The notes under the pieces: model-generated | What the model was told of the DNA's origin: nothing | Databases searched by the model: none | The model's input: the letters and a program-made list of their open reading frames with translations, nothing else | Translations under genes and position numbers: made by a program | NCBI RefSeq assembly: GCF_910596095.1 | Contig: NC_056535.1 | Location: 23,328,505-23,392,504 of the forward strand | Source of the DNA: Thunnus maccoyii | Taxonomy: Eukaryota; Chordata; Actinopteri; Scombriformes; Scombridae | Length of the DNA stretch: 64,000 nucleotides | Direction: 5' to 3' | In this document: positions 38,346-51,536 of the stretch, in pieces | Layout: each line of letters opens with the position of its first letter | Numbering within the stretch: position 1 is the stretch's first letter

Positions 38346-41300
38346 ATGGAGGAATATGCCAGAGAACCATGGTGAGTCCTATGACCAAAAAATATATACC
38401 TTTATTAAGCTGTTTTGCTCATACATGTCAGTGTTTCTCTTCAAAATAACTAGCATGATACGTGTGTCTAATTGTTTTTATTTTACGTTACATGACCTAC
38501 CCGGAAAACCTCCAAACCCGGCTGGTTAGCAAGCGTTAGCAGAGATGCTAACATTACATATCCTTGCATTGGCAGTGTGTGCTAGCATTACACCGTTGTT
38601 GCTAAATCACGTTGTTAGTGACCTTGTCGGTTTATTCACCCACATGTCATCACATTTAGTTGAATGACTTCAGTCACCGAGTCTGTACAAGGTGGTATGT
38701 TGTGCCCAGTGTGTGTAAAGAGACATAGCGGCACTTTTAGCTGTTCAGTAGAAGAAATGTAGAGTTAAGAATGATGCTTTAGCATTAAGGTGAGCTAACG
38801 TTAGCTCGGTTATGTTATCTGCCGGTGAAGGCTGAGGGTTGTACAACATCTGGAGAGCGGTACCTCGACTCAAGTCCAACAATGACAAGTGTCCATTTAG
38901 AGTTAAACCTGTTGATTTTGTTTAGGATTAGGGTCGGGTGAAGGGTCACGTTTTGGTCATAAAATATCACAAATGTAATGTGGCGCACCTTTTTAAAATT
39001 TTAACTTACCGAGAAGCAAAATAACGTTACTTTTAATACAGTGTGAAATGTAACTTTTGATACCGATCTTTATGAACAATGACCGTTAAAGCCGCCACAT
39101 ATAGTCCAACTGACATAAAGACAACATTCAACAAAAAACGAAACAAACAAACAACCGACATGCCTCTGACCTATTCCAAATGCACAAAAGTCTCAACTTG
39201 TCAGGCAAGTCTACGAGTACACGCTGGAAACACTATTTGCGAATCAGTTATTCAAATGTATTTTCATGTGTTGATCACAAAACTTAAACATATTATTTAG
39301 CAAGTATTCTATTGTTATGAATCTACAGGATTATCAACACGTTTGTGGCCACAGTCTTGTAGTGCAGTATGCTGATCCTGGATCAAATAGTACATACTGT
39401 ACTAACCTGGCAATAGAAGGACTTTTGATGTATGGAAGTATGGAAATTAGTTTCTGCAGTACTTTTAGCAGTTTAGCCTCTGGAATAAATGAATATTAAA
39501 CTTTTCTCTCCCGTTTACTTTTTGTTGAGTATGTGTCCACAATGTGGTGATGACCTCAGGTGACACATTTGAGGTCATAAAGAGTAAAGCAATGATGGTT
39601 CTGTTTAAAATCCCCCTCCACTCAAAAATGTTTTGCTTATTGTCACTATGATGTTTGAGCTTCACTGAGCAGAAAAATGTATGTGCAGAGTTTGACACTG
39701 GAGGACTGTTTTCTTCTGCTGAAGCTTCTCTGTCCTTATTGGGTCTATGAGCACGATCTGCGGCATCACAACTAGTTTGGAGGCTAATCAAACATCCAGT
39801 GATCATGTGGAAACCTGAAGCCTCTAGTGCACATACACAAGAATGAACTTTTCAGTGGAGAAGGAAACATCTTTTGGCCAGCAGTTAAACAGGTTGAACA
39901 GTTAAATAGGTTTAATTTTAAGATTTTTAATGAGGTAATTGTATTATTTTCTTAGGAAAAAACATTATTAGACACATATCAAGCAGAGTTCGTGACATGT
40001 CTGAAAAGGAAGAAGCCCTTAAAGTAAACAGGGAGGTCAGATATCTTTGTCTTCATGTTACCTATTATATAATAGGGAGAGAGATACAGTGTATTGCTGG
40101 ATGATAATGACAACTACTTGTTGATTTACTTTGATATGATCATACTGTGTTTTCAAAGTCCCATTGTCCAAGTTAAAGATTACAAGTAAACTGTAAAAAA
40201 AAAAAAAAAAAAAAGTTTCTGGTTTTCATGTCTTTTGGGTTTTTTCTGATGTAATGCATAACAATGGAACAGAGCTCATTGCATTGATGATAAATTAGAT
40301 TGAAGACATGTAATTTTGCACATTTTCTTCATAGTAATGTTGTAAGCAACCATATCGAGCAGCTTTTAAACCAACAACAATACTGAAATACTGATATGCA
40401 TTTTCTATGCCAATTACTGTACACTTTGTTTTAATACATACATATGTATGATGTTTCATTTTATATTTGGTGAGAGATGTGGCAACTTGTGTAGGAGTGT
40501 ATTTGCATTTCTCAGAGGTCTGCTCTTCACTGTTTGTACACTCGGAATTTGAAATCTAAGTTCTTGTATTCAGATTAACGATAATAAATGAGTTCCTCTA
40601 CAGTCACCCTTGGTCTTATAAACTTGGTCATCCATACAAATGGATATCACACATAGCAAGACTGTACCTGCAGAGTGATCTCAGAGATGATGTTGATAGT
40701 ATGTGTAAATGTAATTTCATTCTATTTACAGTATGTGATAATGACCTTTTGTTAATGTGCTTTTAGTCCCTGGAGGATTGTGGACGACTGTGGGGGTGCG
40801 TTCACCATGGGAGCTATTGGAGGAGGAATATTCCAGGCAGTGAAAGGCTTCAGAAATGCACCCTCAGTAAGTTCAGTCATGACATTGAAACTTGTCATTT
40901 CCCTCAGTTAAACACAACTATTATAACATCCTTTTACAAATCATACTACAAACAACATGAGACTGGCTTGACACCTGCACCGAGAAAGCACTATACCATG
41001 TTTTATTATTGTCCGATGATTCGTGGCACAGTAAACTCTTTGTGTCTTTGTCAGTGTTTTGCACCATCTACAGCTAAATTACACAATAACATTTCTACAC
41101 TGCAGGGAATAATCAATGACTTTTATCGGCGTCTATTGTCAGCCAGTTCTTTTTGTGTATTTTCTGTCCTTCCACCATGCAGAAATTTAGTTAAGCTTAA
41201 AATATAAGTTTTAGTACCAATAACAAGTTTGAATTTTGATGCTTAATACCTTCTCCAAAAAAGAGGTAACATTATAAAAATGTTCTCAAATTTGTCATAG

Positions 41301-44300
41301 ATGAGGGTCTAATTGAGGACCACACACAAGAATATATCTACCATCTATAGAATAGGTTATTGCATATGATATGTTTTGGAATAATATGCACAGAAAAATA
41401 AACAAAAACAGCTTTTATCACTGATTTTAATGCACTCGATGCTTGTTGTGGTTGTTACAATCACTCAAGTGCAAATGTGTCCTACATGAGCTTAAACATA
41501 TGCATGAATAACACTCTATGACAGCTGTCAGTGCTTGTCTTTAACAGAAAATGGTGTTTTAACACTAATAGAGTTGGAATATACAGTACACATTTAAAAA
41601 CTTGTTTTTTGGTATAGTCCACTCTAGTAGTGTGTATCTTTTCAGTGCTTTACCTGGTTATAATCTGCAACTTTTGGGATTTTTAATTTTGTCAAGAGTT
41701 AGATATCAGGTAGATATCACAAGGTAGATATCACTAGTTTACAGTGAATTTCCACTGATCTGTGTTTTTCTTTTTTTGTTGCTGTATCTTGCAGGGTATG
41801 AGCCACAGAATGAGAGGCAGCATGACTGCCATCAAGACCAGAGCCCCACAGCTTGGAGGTAAAAACAGAATATGCATAATATAAATATTATCTGACTTAA
41901 AGTGAGACTTTACCCAGATATATCTTTTTTAATTAACAAATACTCACCATCTGTTGGCTGGAAAGGTCACTGCAAAAACGTTTGTTCCCACCTTGCCAAG
42001 GACAGTTGCCAAGGACAATGGACAGTTTTCAAGTCAAGTCAATTTTGTTTATATAGCGCCAAATCACAACAGAAGTTATCTCAGGGCATTTTTCACATAG
42101 AGTAGGTTTAGACCGTACTCTTTATTTTACAAAGACCCAGCATTCCCCCATGAGCAAGCACTTGGCGACAGCGGCAAGGAAAAACTCCCCTTTAACGGGA
42201 AGAAACCTCGAGCAGAACCGGGCTCTAGGTGGGCGGCCATCTGCCTTGACCAGTTGGGTTGAGAGAGAAAGAAGAAGAGAGAAAGAGGAGAGAGACACAG
42301 AGAAGCAGAGATTAGCACAGTTTTGTGCTCAATATGTTGCAAACAGTCATGATTTAATCAAAATATGGCTAAATATACCACTTTCAAAGCCTTTCTTGAG
42401 GCTGTGACCCACATCACCTTTGGAATCCATAACCTTCATAAAAAACATGAATCCAAGCCAACTACTCTTCATGAAGGAAGAAATGACAAATGTTTTACAG
42501 GCACCATGAAAGCCTACAGTTGATACTGAAGAGAGTGCACAGTGTGTCTTGACTGTTTCTTATTCTGTGAATCCTCTTTTTGTGTTGCAGGTAGTTTTGC
42601 AGTATGGGGAGGCCTCTTCTCCATGATTGACTGTGGTTTAGTAAAAGTGCGAGGGAAGGAGGATCCCTGGAACTCAATTACAAGTGGGGCCATGACAGGT
42701 GCTATCCTCGCTGCAAGAAGTGAGTAAGCTTAGAAGAAGTTGGCAAATGACAGTCAACAGATAAACACATGCATACCTCATGCAAACAGAAAACCATCTT
42801 GCTATCTTACTCTGTACCAAAACTCTACAGAGTGCACAAGGAGGCATCAGTAAGACTATTCACTGTGTGGCTGCAGTTGAGTAAAGCTCTGATATGAGTT
42901 ACGATATGTTTTTTTAGGCATGTTATTAGAGAGCTGGCATCTCTTTTTCTACTGTGCCTAAAGGTTGAATCAACTTAACTTTTCAGAGAGGCACTGTGCT
43001 CATCAATGTTGGCTGGTTGATGTTTATAGTTTTTGATATACAAATTGCGCAGTATTATATATAAAATCAGTCCCTTCAATTATAAGTGCCACATTAATAA
43101 TAAAGCCTCTGGTGGATATTTTCATAGGGAATTTCCTACTTTAGTGAATCCTCATCCCTTAAACACAGTTATGGCCAGATGTTTAAAGAAAACATCTGAT
43201 GTCACCTGTTGGACCGTAGTCACGAGTTATTTTGGTCTACAGCTTATTTTAGACAAATGACAATAAAAGTGTCAACAGGATGTGATGTTGTGATGCATCA
43301 CGTCCTGTTGTGGACGTGATGCATCATTGACTAGAGATTTACTAAAATAGATTCAGTTCAGCCAGTTAGCAGATTTACTGTGATAAATTAGAGGAATTGG
43401 AGTTTTCATGTATAGCTAATGGGCTTCATGTGAGGTCTCAAATGTCCACATTTATTAATTTCAACAAACCTACAATTAAAGGCCCTACACACCTGGACTT
43501 GTTGTACTAATATATTACAATATCTACTGTTCTCTGCAGATGGACCAGTGGCCATGGTAGGCTCTGCAGCCATGGGAGGCATTCTGCTGGCATTGATAGA
43601 GGGCGCTGGAATCTTGCTCACTAGGTTTGCCTCTTCACAGTTCCCAACTGGTGAGTGATATTTGAAGGTTGAGTCATCAAATTGACAGATATAATATTGA
43701 AAGATAATACAGTAAAATGATTTAGTATGTTATAATTTTGATTTCAACACCAGCTATTAATATTAAGTCAATCTGACTCACTCAATGTGGATAAAGAAAC
43801 ACACATTTTAACAAAAGGTGGATATACTCAGAGTATAATGTTAACTACCAGACTGGGTTTAACATGGAGTATAAACACCAGGTGTAATAAGTGTGTGTCT
43901 ACTTTTCTACAAACTGAGACAAAGTCTTTATCTGGACCAATATGTATTTTCAGTTTATCGATGGGCTTTAAAAAATTGCCCTATTTCATGAAATTTCAAA
44001 CATTGGCATTGCAGGGTTTTTGCTTGACAAAGATGACGGTAAAAAGTAAATCACACCAGACTCTTGTCTTTTATGAAAGACATTTTGACACAGGAGAAAA
44101 AGCACAGGTGTAATCAATAACGTTAATAACCAGTGAGTTCTTTTGAGGACACTTGGGTCACACAACTGAGTCGTCGTTAATGATGTTGGTTAAACCTGTT
44201 CTTCCTGCCATACAAGACAAAATGTCTGTTCAATACTAATTCTATACTACATAATAATTACATACAATATGTCCCAGTATTCTTCAGTAGTACAGTAATC

Positions 44301-44904
44301 ATCTTTTATCTTTGAGTATACTTATTTTTTTATACATTTATATATTTTTGGGGTTGGGTTTATGTCTTTTTATTATAGCAACAATAGAGAGATGACAGGA
44401 AACAAGGGGAGAGAGACGGAGAAGTGTGTTTAGTTGATCAATTAGTTAGTTGATCAACAAAAACTGTATCTGTAAATCTTTTAAAACAAAAATTCTAAAC
44501 ATTCACTGGATCAAGCTACACAAAATGTGAATATTTGCTGATTTTCTTGGTTGGCTTTTATGATATTTGTGTTTTGACTGTGGACCGAATGAAACATTTT
44601 ATAGATCAAACAATTAATCTATTAATTGTGAAATAATCAGTAATTATTCTTAATCAATTATGAATGTAATCATTGCAGCCCTACAGTAAATATTAAAAAT
44701 CTGATAAGAATTAGTATGTAAAGTGTCATTGTGACACGTTTAAGTTATACTTATTTAAACGACTAACAGCTGTTAGACTTCTGATTGGCTGTCATCTCAC
44801 TCTGAGGTTTTTTTTTTCTCTCTTTAGGACCCCAGTTTGCAGAGGAACCTGCCCCTGCTGCCATGCCCACCCCTTCCTTTGGAGACTACAGGCAATATCA
44901 GTGA
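38346..44904 (+). CDS. timm17a: Mitochondrial import inner membrane translocase subunit Tim17-A, 6 coding exons
   Basis: Exons: 38346-38371, 40767-40866, 41795-41858, 42591-42719, 43540-43650 and 44828-44904 give 168 residues; I recall 171 for human TIMM17A. The product is a core subunit of the TIM23 presequence translocase in the inner mitochondrial membrane, which moves matrix-targeted precursors and inserts stop-transfer proteins. The Tim17 family start ([21 protein letters not shown]) is split after the first 26 nt by the donor at 38372. Four hydrophobic helices follow with glycine-rich GxxxG patterns ([22 protein letters not shown]). Matrix-loop residues include KTRAPQLGG and [10 protein letters not shown]. 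The C-terminal tail ends FGDYRQYQ, which is typical of Tim17-A. Its middle is shorter than in mammals, and this accounts for the small length difference. The start is fixed by the conserved N-terminus. Confidence 0.97.
42027..42335. repeat. Teleost dispersed repeat with 'tatatagcgccaaatcacaac' head, timm17a intron 3
   Basis: Diagnostic words in order: 'tttatatagcgccaaatc', 'cccccatgagcaagcacttggcgac', 'aaggaaaaactcccctttaacgggaagaaacctcgagcagaaccgggct', 'gggcggccatctgcct', then a GA-rich tail. I recognise this as one of the most common retroposon-like repeats in percomorph genomes. Open frames across it are not genes. Confidence 0.8.
44432..44685. repeat. ATTAATCGAT-family repeat, copy 5 (timm17a intron 5)
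   Basis: It runs from 'agttgatcaattagttagttgatc' to 'aatgtaatcattgcagccctac', with the family's 'catttttatagatcaaacaattaatc' core in variant form. Confidence 0.65.
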
Positions 44905-45760
44905 GAGGACTCCCAACTTCTTATCCACTAGGCCTTTTTGAATTCTTTGCTGAAGTTACAAAGAAGAAACGGAGATGCGTTAATACCACACATCAAACAA
45001 TAGCAGCTGCACCCAACTCTATAGACTGTGTCAAAGAAATGAAGGACAAAATACATCTTCATTCTCCTTCTTTCAAGAGCCATGTACAGATCTGCCTTTT
45101 GCCATTCTCAGCCTTGTCATGTGCACCTGTTTCACCTAACATCGGTCAAATACAGATATGTGGTGAGATGTGTTGTTTGATATTTGTGGGCTCGTAAGGG
45201 ATGAGGTGTGTTTTTTCTATTTTGTTCATATACAGTATGTACTTACAAGTAGCCCTACAAGTGTGAGTTAAAGATACATGAGCTCCGGATAATGTTGAAT
45301 TTAGCAAAAACACATGTCACACATGGAACGTAATGAATTATACTTATATATAAGTATGATACTTATGTGTATATACAGTAAAAACTTTCCGCTTGTATTA
45401 ACTTACATTATTAGTCTTGGTTTTGCCATAAATGTCACCTGCTTGGGCTGGCCGCTGCATTTCATTTTATTCACTTATGAAGGCAATCATCTATCAGATA
45501 CAAACCTATTCCTGGGATATTAGTTTGTTTTAAAGTGATTTATTTATTTTAGATTGTAAAGAGTTGTACCAGATTGCTCTATTTTATGTGACTGTGCTTT
45601 TACATTCAACACCGAGACGTGGAAAAAGGCTGCTAATGAATAAGGATGGCATAGGCAGTACAAATGAATGGAGAAACTCAAGCAAGGGGTTGATGCATAC
45701 TGTATTAAATCTGTACAACAGATTGTACTATAATACAATAAAAGAAAGTTGTAAAATGTC
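44905..45760 (+). terminator. timm17a 3' UTR and polyadenylation signal
   Basis: Untranslated sequence follows the TGA at 44902-44904. AATAAA at 45737-45742 ('caataaaagaaag') is the best candidate signal in the downstream kilobase. No strong GT-rich element was verified after it. Confidence 0.5.
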
Positions 45761-48300
45761 TTTTTATAGTGCTATGAATACATTTATACCATTAATTCTG
45801 GCCCACATTGTTAAACATACAGTGAGAAGGAGTTTACTTTTATTTTTTTCACTGTTTTTTTTTTTTTTTTTTTTAAGCCATGATGCCTGAGCAGGATCAC
45901 TCATTCCCCACTAGAGGGTAGTCCTCACATAGATATTCACACCAGCATTGCTCTCATTTCTTTGCCCCAAATTGTGCAACTAGGTCTCTTAGGATGTGTT
46001 TACAAAAGACACATAAGGGAGCACTTTGCTCTCACATTCTTGTATGTCTGTGTCACTGTTTTCTCTTTGAAGCCAACGAGTAGCTACAGGTGAAGGACAC
46101 TGGATGAATTAAGTAGGTTGGACCTTGATGCAACTTCTACATCACTGCTTTGATATGTGAGGTCAGGGATTGTTCATTTCAAGGCAGAGTAGACTTTAGA
46201 CTTGATACTTGACTTACATCACTAGAAGGAGGCTTTTACTCCCTAAAGACTTGAGATTTGAAAGCAAAATCATTCAAATCCCAAGTTTTGACTTGGTAAC
46301 CCAGAACAATTAAATTTAGGAAATCATCAACAGGCCTTGCATGACCACACTTTGAATATGTATGTATGTATTATATGTATTATTAGCTCTAGAGCTGCGA
46401 CTAATGGTTGTTTTCCTTGTTGATTTATGATTTGGTCAATGGATTGCCAGAAAATTGTGGAAAACACCCGTCACAATTTCCCAGACCCCAAGTTGACATT
46501 TTTAAATGGCTTGTTTTGTCTGACCAAGAGTCCAAAACCACAAAATATTCAGTACTGTAACAGAGAATGTAAAAAAAACAGCAAATATTCACATTTAATA
46601 AGCTGGAACCAATGAATCTTTGGCATTTTTGCTTGTAAAAGAACTTATCAACATTGTCTACAGATTGAAAGGACTTGGTCTCCGTCATATACAACAATGA
46701 ACAGCTTTTTGTAGGAAATGAACAAATGATGTGTCATTAATAGTTAGCATTCAGAAGCTTTAAAGACTAGACTTGCTTATGACACGCCTAAAAACACTTA
46801 ACAACGGCTCTGACTCATAGAGTTTGTAATCCTTGATACCTTGGGCAATGGCATGATGATTAATACTCTGTCATCTAGTTATTTTTGCATGTTGCACTCG
46901 CTGACAGATTTCACAACCTTAGGGTAACTCAGCTTTAGAGGAAAATGTTGAGATGTGTCATTTTAATGGTCAGAATTCAGAAACTTTATGTGAAGACTTT
47001 GCTTACATTCATAGACTTCAGACTTGGACTTTCCCCAAAAGACTTAAAACTGTGCTGACAATTTCTCAGATCCCAAGTCTAAATATTTAAATAGCTGCTT
47101 TTGTCCAACAAACAGTCCAAGACGCAAAGATATTTAGTGTGCTGTCATAGAAGATAAAGACAACCACCAAGTCTTCACATGTAAGAAGCTGGAATGAATC
47201 TTTTTTGGGGTATTTTCAGTTAAAAGTTGTGTATAAAGACTTGTGACCAGAGTAGAGCTGCAACTAATGCCTACTTTCATTATCAATTGATCTGCCGATT
47301 ATTGTCTCGATTCACCGTTTAGTCAACAAAATGTTAAAAAATGATATATCATAATGTTTAATTAATAATTGATTCATTTTCTTTCAATTGACTAATCAAT
47401 TAATCAACTTAATTGTTGCAACTCTGGACTTGGACTTGCTCTAAAGTGCTTGATATTTAGACATAGACATGGCTGGATTACCCTTGTATGGGGCCCCCAT
47501 TAACCCTATTCATCAGCAACATTTTTAATAATTGATTAATTGTTTAAATCAGGTTTCAGGGAATAATGATCAGCATAAACACTGAACAATCAATTGATTA
47601 TAAAAAGAAAACAACTGATAATGAAAATAATTGCTTGTTGCAGCGTTAACTACTCCTGTGATGGAACAATACTACACTGCCCTCAATTTTCTGTGTGCAG
47701 TTTGATAAAATAAAACTTTAGAACAAATTAGCTCAATATATAACCTAAAAGTCTTGAAATGTAAAAGTCTTCAAACTAGATTATTGACACAGAATCCCTC
47801 TTCAAGACTAAGTCCATAAAATGGAGCTTGAATGACCTGTCATACCTAATATTGTATTCAGTGCTGCAAATTTATAACTAATTTATAGATTAATTAGATT
47901 ATGTAGACCAAAATGATGTGAAGTAAACCTGGGCCGAGTCGTAATCCAGTCTTAGACATTTGATGACCCCAAAAGACAAAACAATCTCAGATTCCTTGGA
48001 CTATAACAAATTTGATGTTTAATATCACTTCATACATAAAAATACTAATTCCTTAAGAAATATCTGCACTCACTCCCAGTCAGATATCACTGCCAGACAG
48101 AAAGTAACTCATCCTTGCCAGACAGTGTAATATTTAAAATATAAATGCTGCTATTTTTTTTTTTTTTTTTTTTTTTATAAATATGTTGCTGTTTTGCAAC
48201 GCATTAGTAATAATAAGGGTGTGGATGCATTTCTATGAACTATGAATTTCTCATCATTACTGTGCGATCCGTTATCATGCAAATGATGCGGGACGAGTGG
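45761..48300. other. Intergenic stretch timm17a to rap1a-like, repeat-rich
   Basis: No gene seen. It contains poly(T) runs at about 45858-45874 and 48154-48176 and at least four degenerate copies or fragments of the ATTAATCGAT repeat family between 46389 and 47905. The last few hundred bases lead into the rap1a-like promoter. Confidence 0.55.
46389..47650. repeat. Cluster of degenerate ATTAATCGAT-family repeats
   Basis: Copies or parts lie at 46389-46640 ('tagagctgcgactaatgg' start), 47060-47240 (internal words 'gtccaacaaacagtccaagacgcaaagatattta' and 'agaagctggaatgaatctt'), 47254-47427 (both ends present, 'agagctgcaactaatg' to 'aattgttgcaactctgg') and 47527-47650. A further fragment is at about 47862-47905. 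Confidence 0.65.
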
Positions 48301-48334
48301 CCGATGCCCTTTTAAGAAAAATGAGGAATAGGAG

Positions 48335-48408
48335 TGACGTCTGCTGCGCACAGAGGCCGGAGGCAAACTGACACTTGCGGAGCGGCGAGAGACAGCGAGC
48401 GAGAAACG
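48335..48408 (+). promoter_or_regulatory. rap1a-like promoter (CRE half-site) and probable non-coding exon 1
   Basis: TGACGTCT at 48335-48342 is a CRE with one mismatch. A GC-rich, purine-rich stretch follows and ends at a strong splice donor, CGGTGAGTGG (donor GT at 48409-48410). The downstream kilobase is CpG-rich with GCTAAC/GTTAGC words. Rap1 genes have a non-coding first exon, so this is the most likely one. The transcription start is not known. Confidence 0.5.
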
Positions 48409-49551
48409 GTGAGTGGAAATACCAAAACTTTACTAGCTGCTAAACGCGGTCGAATAAGTCATTTGTGTGGGAGAAACGGAGCGGTCGACACTTTGCGGGG
48501 TGATATCGAGCAAGATATAGAAGAGTGCACGGGCGTGTGGCTACATGTGTCGGGGATAAATGAGAAGGATTGTCCGCAAGTAGCTAGAAAACGGGAGTGA
48601 GCACTCCCCATTTTAGTCAAGGCCAGGCGGAAGGGCAGGTAACGCTAGCAAAACGGTTGTGTCTTTTTTTCCCTCCCTCCCTGAGCAAATACAACACAAT
48701 GCGGGTTGATTTAAAGCCTGCCAGGTCCGGTGGACGCTTGAGCTATAAAATGCAGCGTTGTTTCTGACAACCTAGCTGTGGTTTTTTTAATTATCTGCCG
48801 AGGAGAGGAATGTGTCGGCTAGCTAGCTTTGCGTGCTAACGAGCTGAAGCTAACGGTTGTGAAGTGACGGCGGCCCGTCGCTGCCACTTAAAGCGAGCTA
48901 GTTAGCGGCATTTTGCTAACAAGCTTTATAACGGGACTTAGTGTAGTTGCTGCTATGAAACTAGGTTGTTTATAGGCAGATGCTCGTTTCAATACCCCAC
49001 CCGGATTATAGATTATGTTTTTAAGGCTTTGTCTGGAAGAGGGTTTATGATTTGAATATAATTTGATGAATGTTATGGAGGCTAACGTTGTAATAATCAC
49101 ATATCGGCGGAGTGTGACTCCACTGTGGTGAAGCAGTCACAGCCACAGATTGCAGGGATTTAGCATGACCTGGAGTGATAAGCATATGCTACTGCCGTAA
49201 GCAAATTAGGTAGATTCACAGTGAGATAACCAAAGAGCTCTAACGACTTTCCTCCCTGTCGGGCTCCCAAAGCTTTCATGGCAGCCTGTTGCAGGTTATT
49301 TGGGTGATGTGAAACGGGAGAGGTGTGTAACTACTCCATCCTCATAACTACAAAAACACAGCAGGTCAACTTTATTAGTAATAGATGATCACATTTACTA
49401 AGTACACCAGAAATTCCTGTAAAGGGGGGTGGCTTACTGCCTCTTAAAGGCGCCTGTTTTGACTGAACCCTGTGTTGACTGAAATCTGCCTCATCCTGTG
49501 CCCTGAATCTTTTACCAACCTAGGTTTGATGATGAGATACAAGGCTATAAA

Positions 49552-49611
49552 CCCCCATCTCCCACCCCCACCCCCACCGCCACCACCACCACCACCCCCT
49601 CCATCCCCTCT
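49552..49611. repeat. CCA/CCCCA low-complexity tract
   Basis: Repeating CCACC and CCCCCA units in the rap1a-like first intron. A poly-proline open frame across it is only a by-product of this composition. Confidence 0.85.
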
Positions 49612-51497
49612 AAGTAAGCCTGCTGTCTGGTGCCTTGAACAGGAACAGAGACTGGAAGAGGCTATTTTAGTAGGTAGCTACTCCTTTTCCATCTGATCAG
49701 CATGAAGCCTGGAAAGAGGATGTGGTTACAGGTCAAGGCCCAGCAACACAGATGCGTTAGGCTGATGGTGTTTGTCAGTTACAGATCTTTGTCACAGCAA
49801 AAGTTTTGTGTGCCTGGTTGCAGTTTTGCTCTGACTCAGTGGGGGCATTCTGGGTTGCAGTGGACCTGAAAAGAGATGTAAGAAGTATGCAACTCGATAC
49901 TGGAAGCATTTGGTGCTTTTTAAGTCATTTTTTTTCTTCTTAGGTAGCATTTTGATAGAGCTGATCATGCATCAAGTCAGGCAACTGTCTTCAGAGAGAT
50001 GGAGCGGTGTCGTAGTGCTCAAAGTCTCTTTGAAGTTTGATGTCAGAAACATCCTCATTACTCAGAAGTCTTGATTTCCAGGATGATGTTAGTGCAGTAA
50101 TATCTACCACACGTAAACACCAGCTCTTGAGAAAATATCATTATAGTAGTTGCCTCCGTCAAAAAGATCTGTCGGTGGCGCGTTATTTTACAAGTCTGTA
50201 AATTACAGTAATTTCCTAAGAAGTTTCTTGGAAAGAACTGTGTTATGTGGCACTGATTTTAGGTACAGCAGAGACAGTGTTTAATTGATACACATGCAAT
50301 TCATTAATTCCAATTAATTGGAAAGATTATGTAGCCTAGAGCGTTTTTACTCAGCGTGCAGACGGTCAGCCAAACTTGCAAAGGCAGGATGCATATGATT
50401 CAGCATTTTCTGTACGAAGACAGAAGCTTCTACTAATTGATAATTAATACGTTTTTACTTTGGTTTAAATTGAGCAGCTTCTTTTTCAGTACATGTCTCT
50501 GGAAATCAGCAGCTACTTTTAAAGTCAACTCAACACAACTAACTGAAATAAGTAAACAGTCTCAAAACTTAAAAATTACATAGTTCTTTCCAGGAAAATG
50601 TCAACACATTATTATTATTATTATTGTTATTGTTATTATTGGGATATTTGTTGGAAATAAGCTGTAAAATACAACTGTCTTCTTTTCTCAAGCCCTTTTT
50701 GTGACAGGTTTGCTGCTGTCAGTAGCTTTTGGGTTATTTCCCTTAAGTTAGTGGGTTTTTCGCTAAGCTTGGTGTGAACATGTGACGTGTGGTTTTTGTG
50801 GAGGTAATGAGTAACCAACAGCGCATCAACATTTGCAAAAACATTCCACTCAAGCAACTATTTTCTCACCCTGTGTTTTTTTCCCTGTCTCTGAACCTCA
50901 AGTTGATATTGTTTTTTCTTATCAGTGTACCTTCTGTATTCGTCATGTGGGTCAACAAGCAACCAAATATGAAGCTGGCAGGAGAGTCGATATCGTGGTG
51001 CTTAACAAACAGATGTGTGCCTTTTTTTTTATCACTCGCACTGGCTGGAAGAGACATAGGCGGGATGTCAATCATGCCACCATGCTGAGTCAGAAGCTGT
51101 GACAGCTTCATCGCTGTTGGATTAGCCTCGCCAGACCAGGAAATGGTGAATGTTGTAGTTAAGCTGCAGAATCGCCTGCTCTCTAATTTCAATTTTGTTT
51201 AGTTTGAGGCATAGTTCATCCAACCTCACATTCGCTGCAGGCTTGCTTGCAGTGCTACCTCGTCCAATTTCCAGCCTTAGATGGATACATACCTTTGGCC
51301 ATAGACGGTGAGTGATGCAGTGATGTCATGGTGGAACATGTTTTCTGTGGCATGTGGCTTTCCCTCACTCCTTATTTGCTGGGGTTACTACGAGAGCAGA
51401 GCAGTGGTGTGTTTGTTTTGTTGGGAATGACAGTTTGTAGTCGAGGGCGATGGAAAAAGGGAGAGGTTTGGTTTTAAAGGGAGATGTCCTTAAATGG

Positions 51498-51499
51498 CC

Positions 51500-51532
<33 letters not shown>
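51498..51532. repeat. GT dinucleotide microsatellite
   Basis: A near-pure TG tract of about 17 units in the putative first intron of the rap1a-like gene. Confidence 0.9.

Positions 51533-51536
<4 letters not shown>

Noticed and set aside
42127-42407. Open frames on both strands in timm17a intron 3
   Set aside because: They fall inside a known type of high-copy fish repeat.
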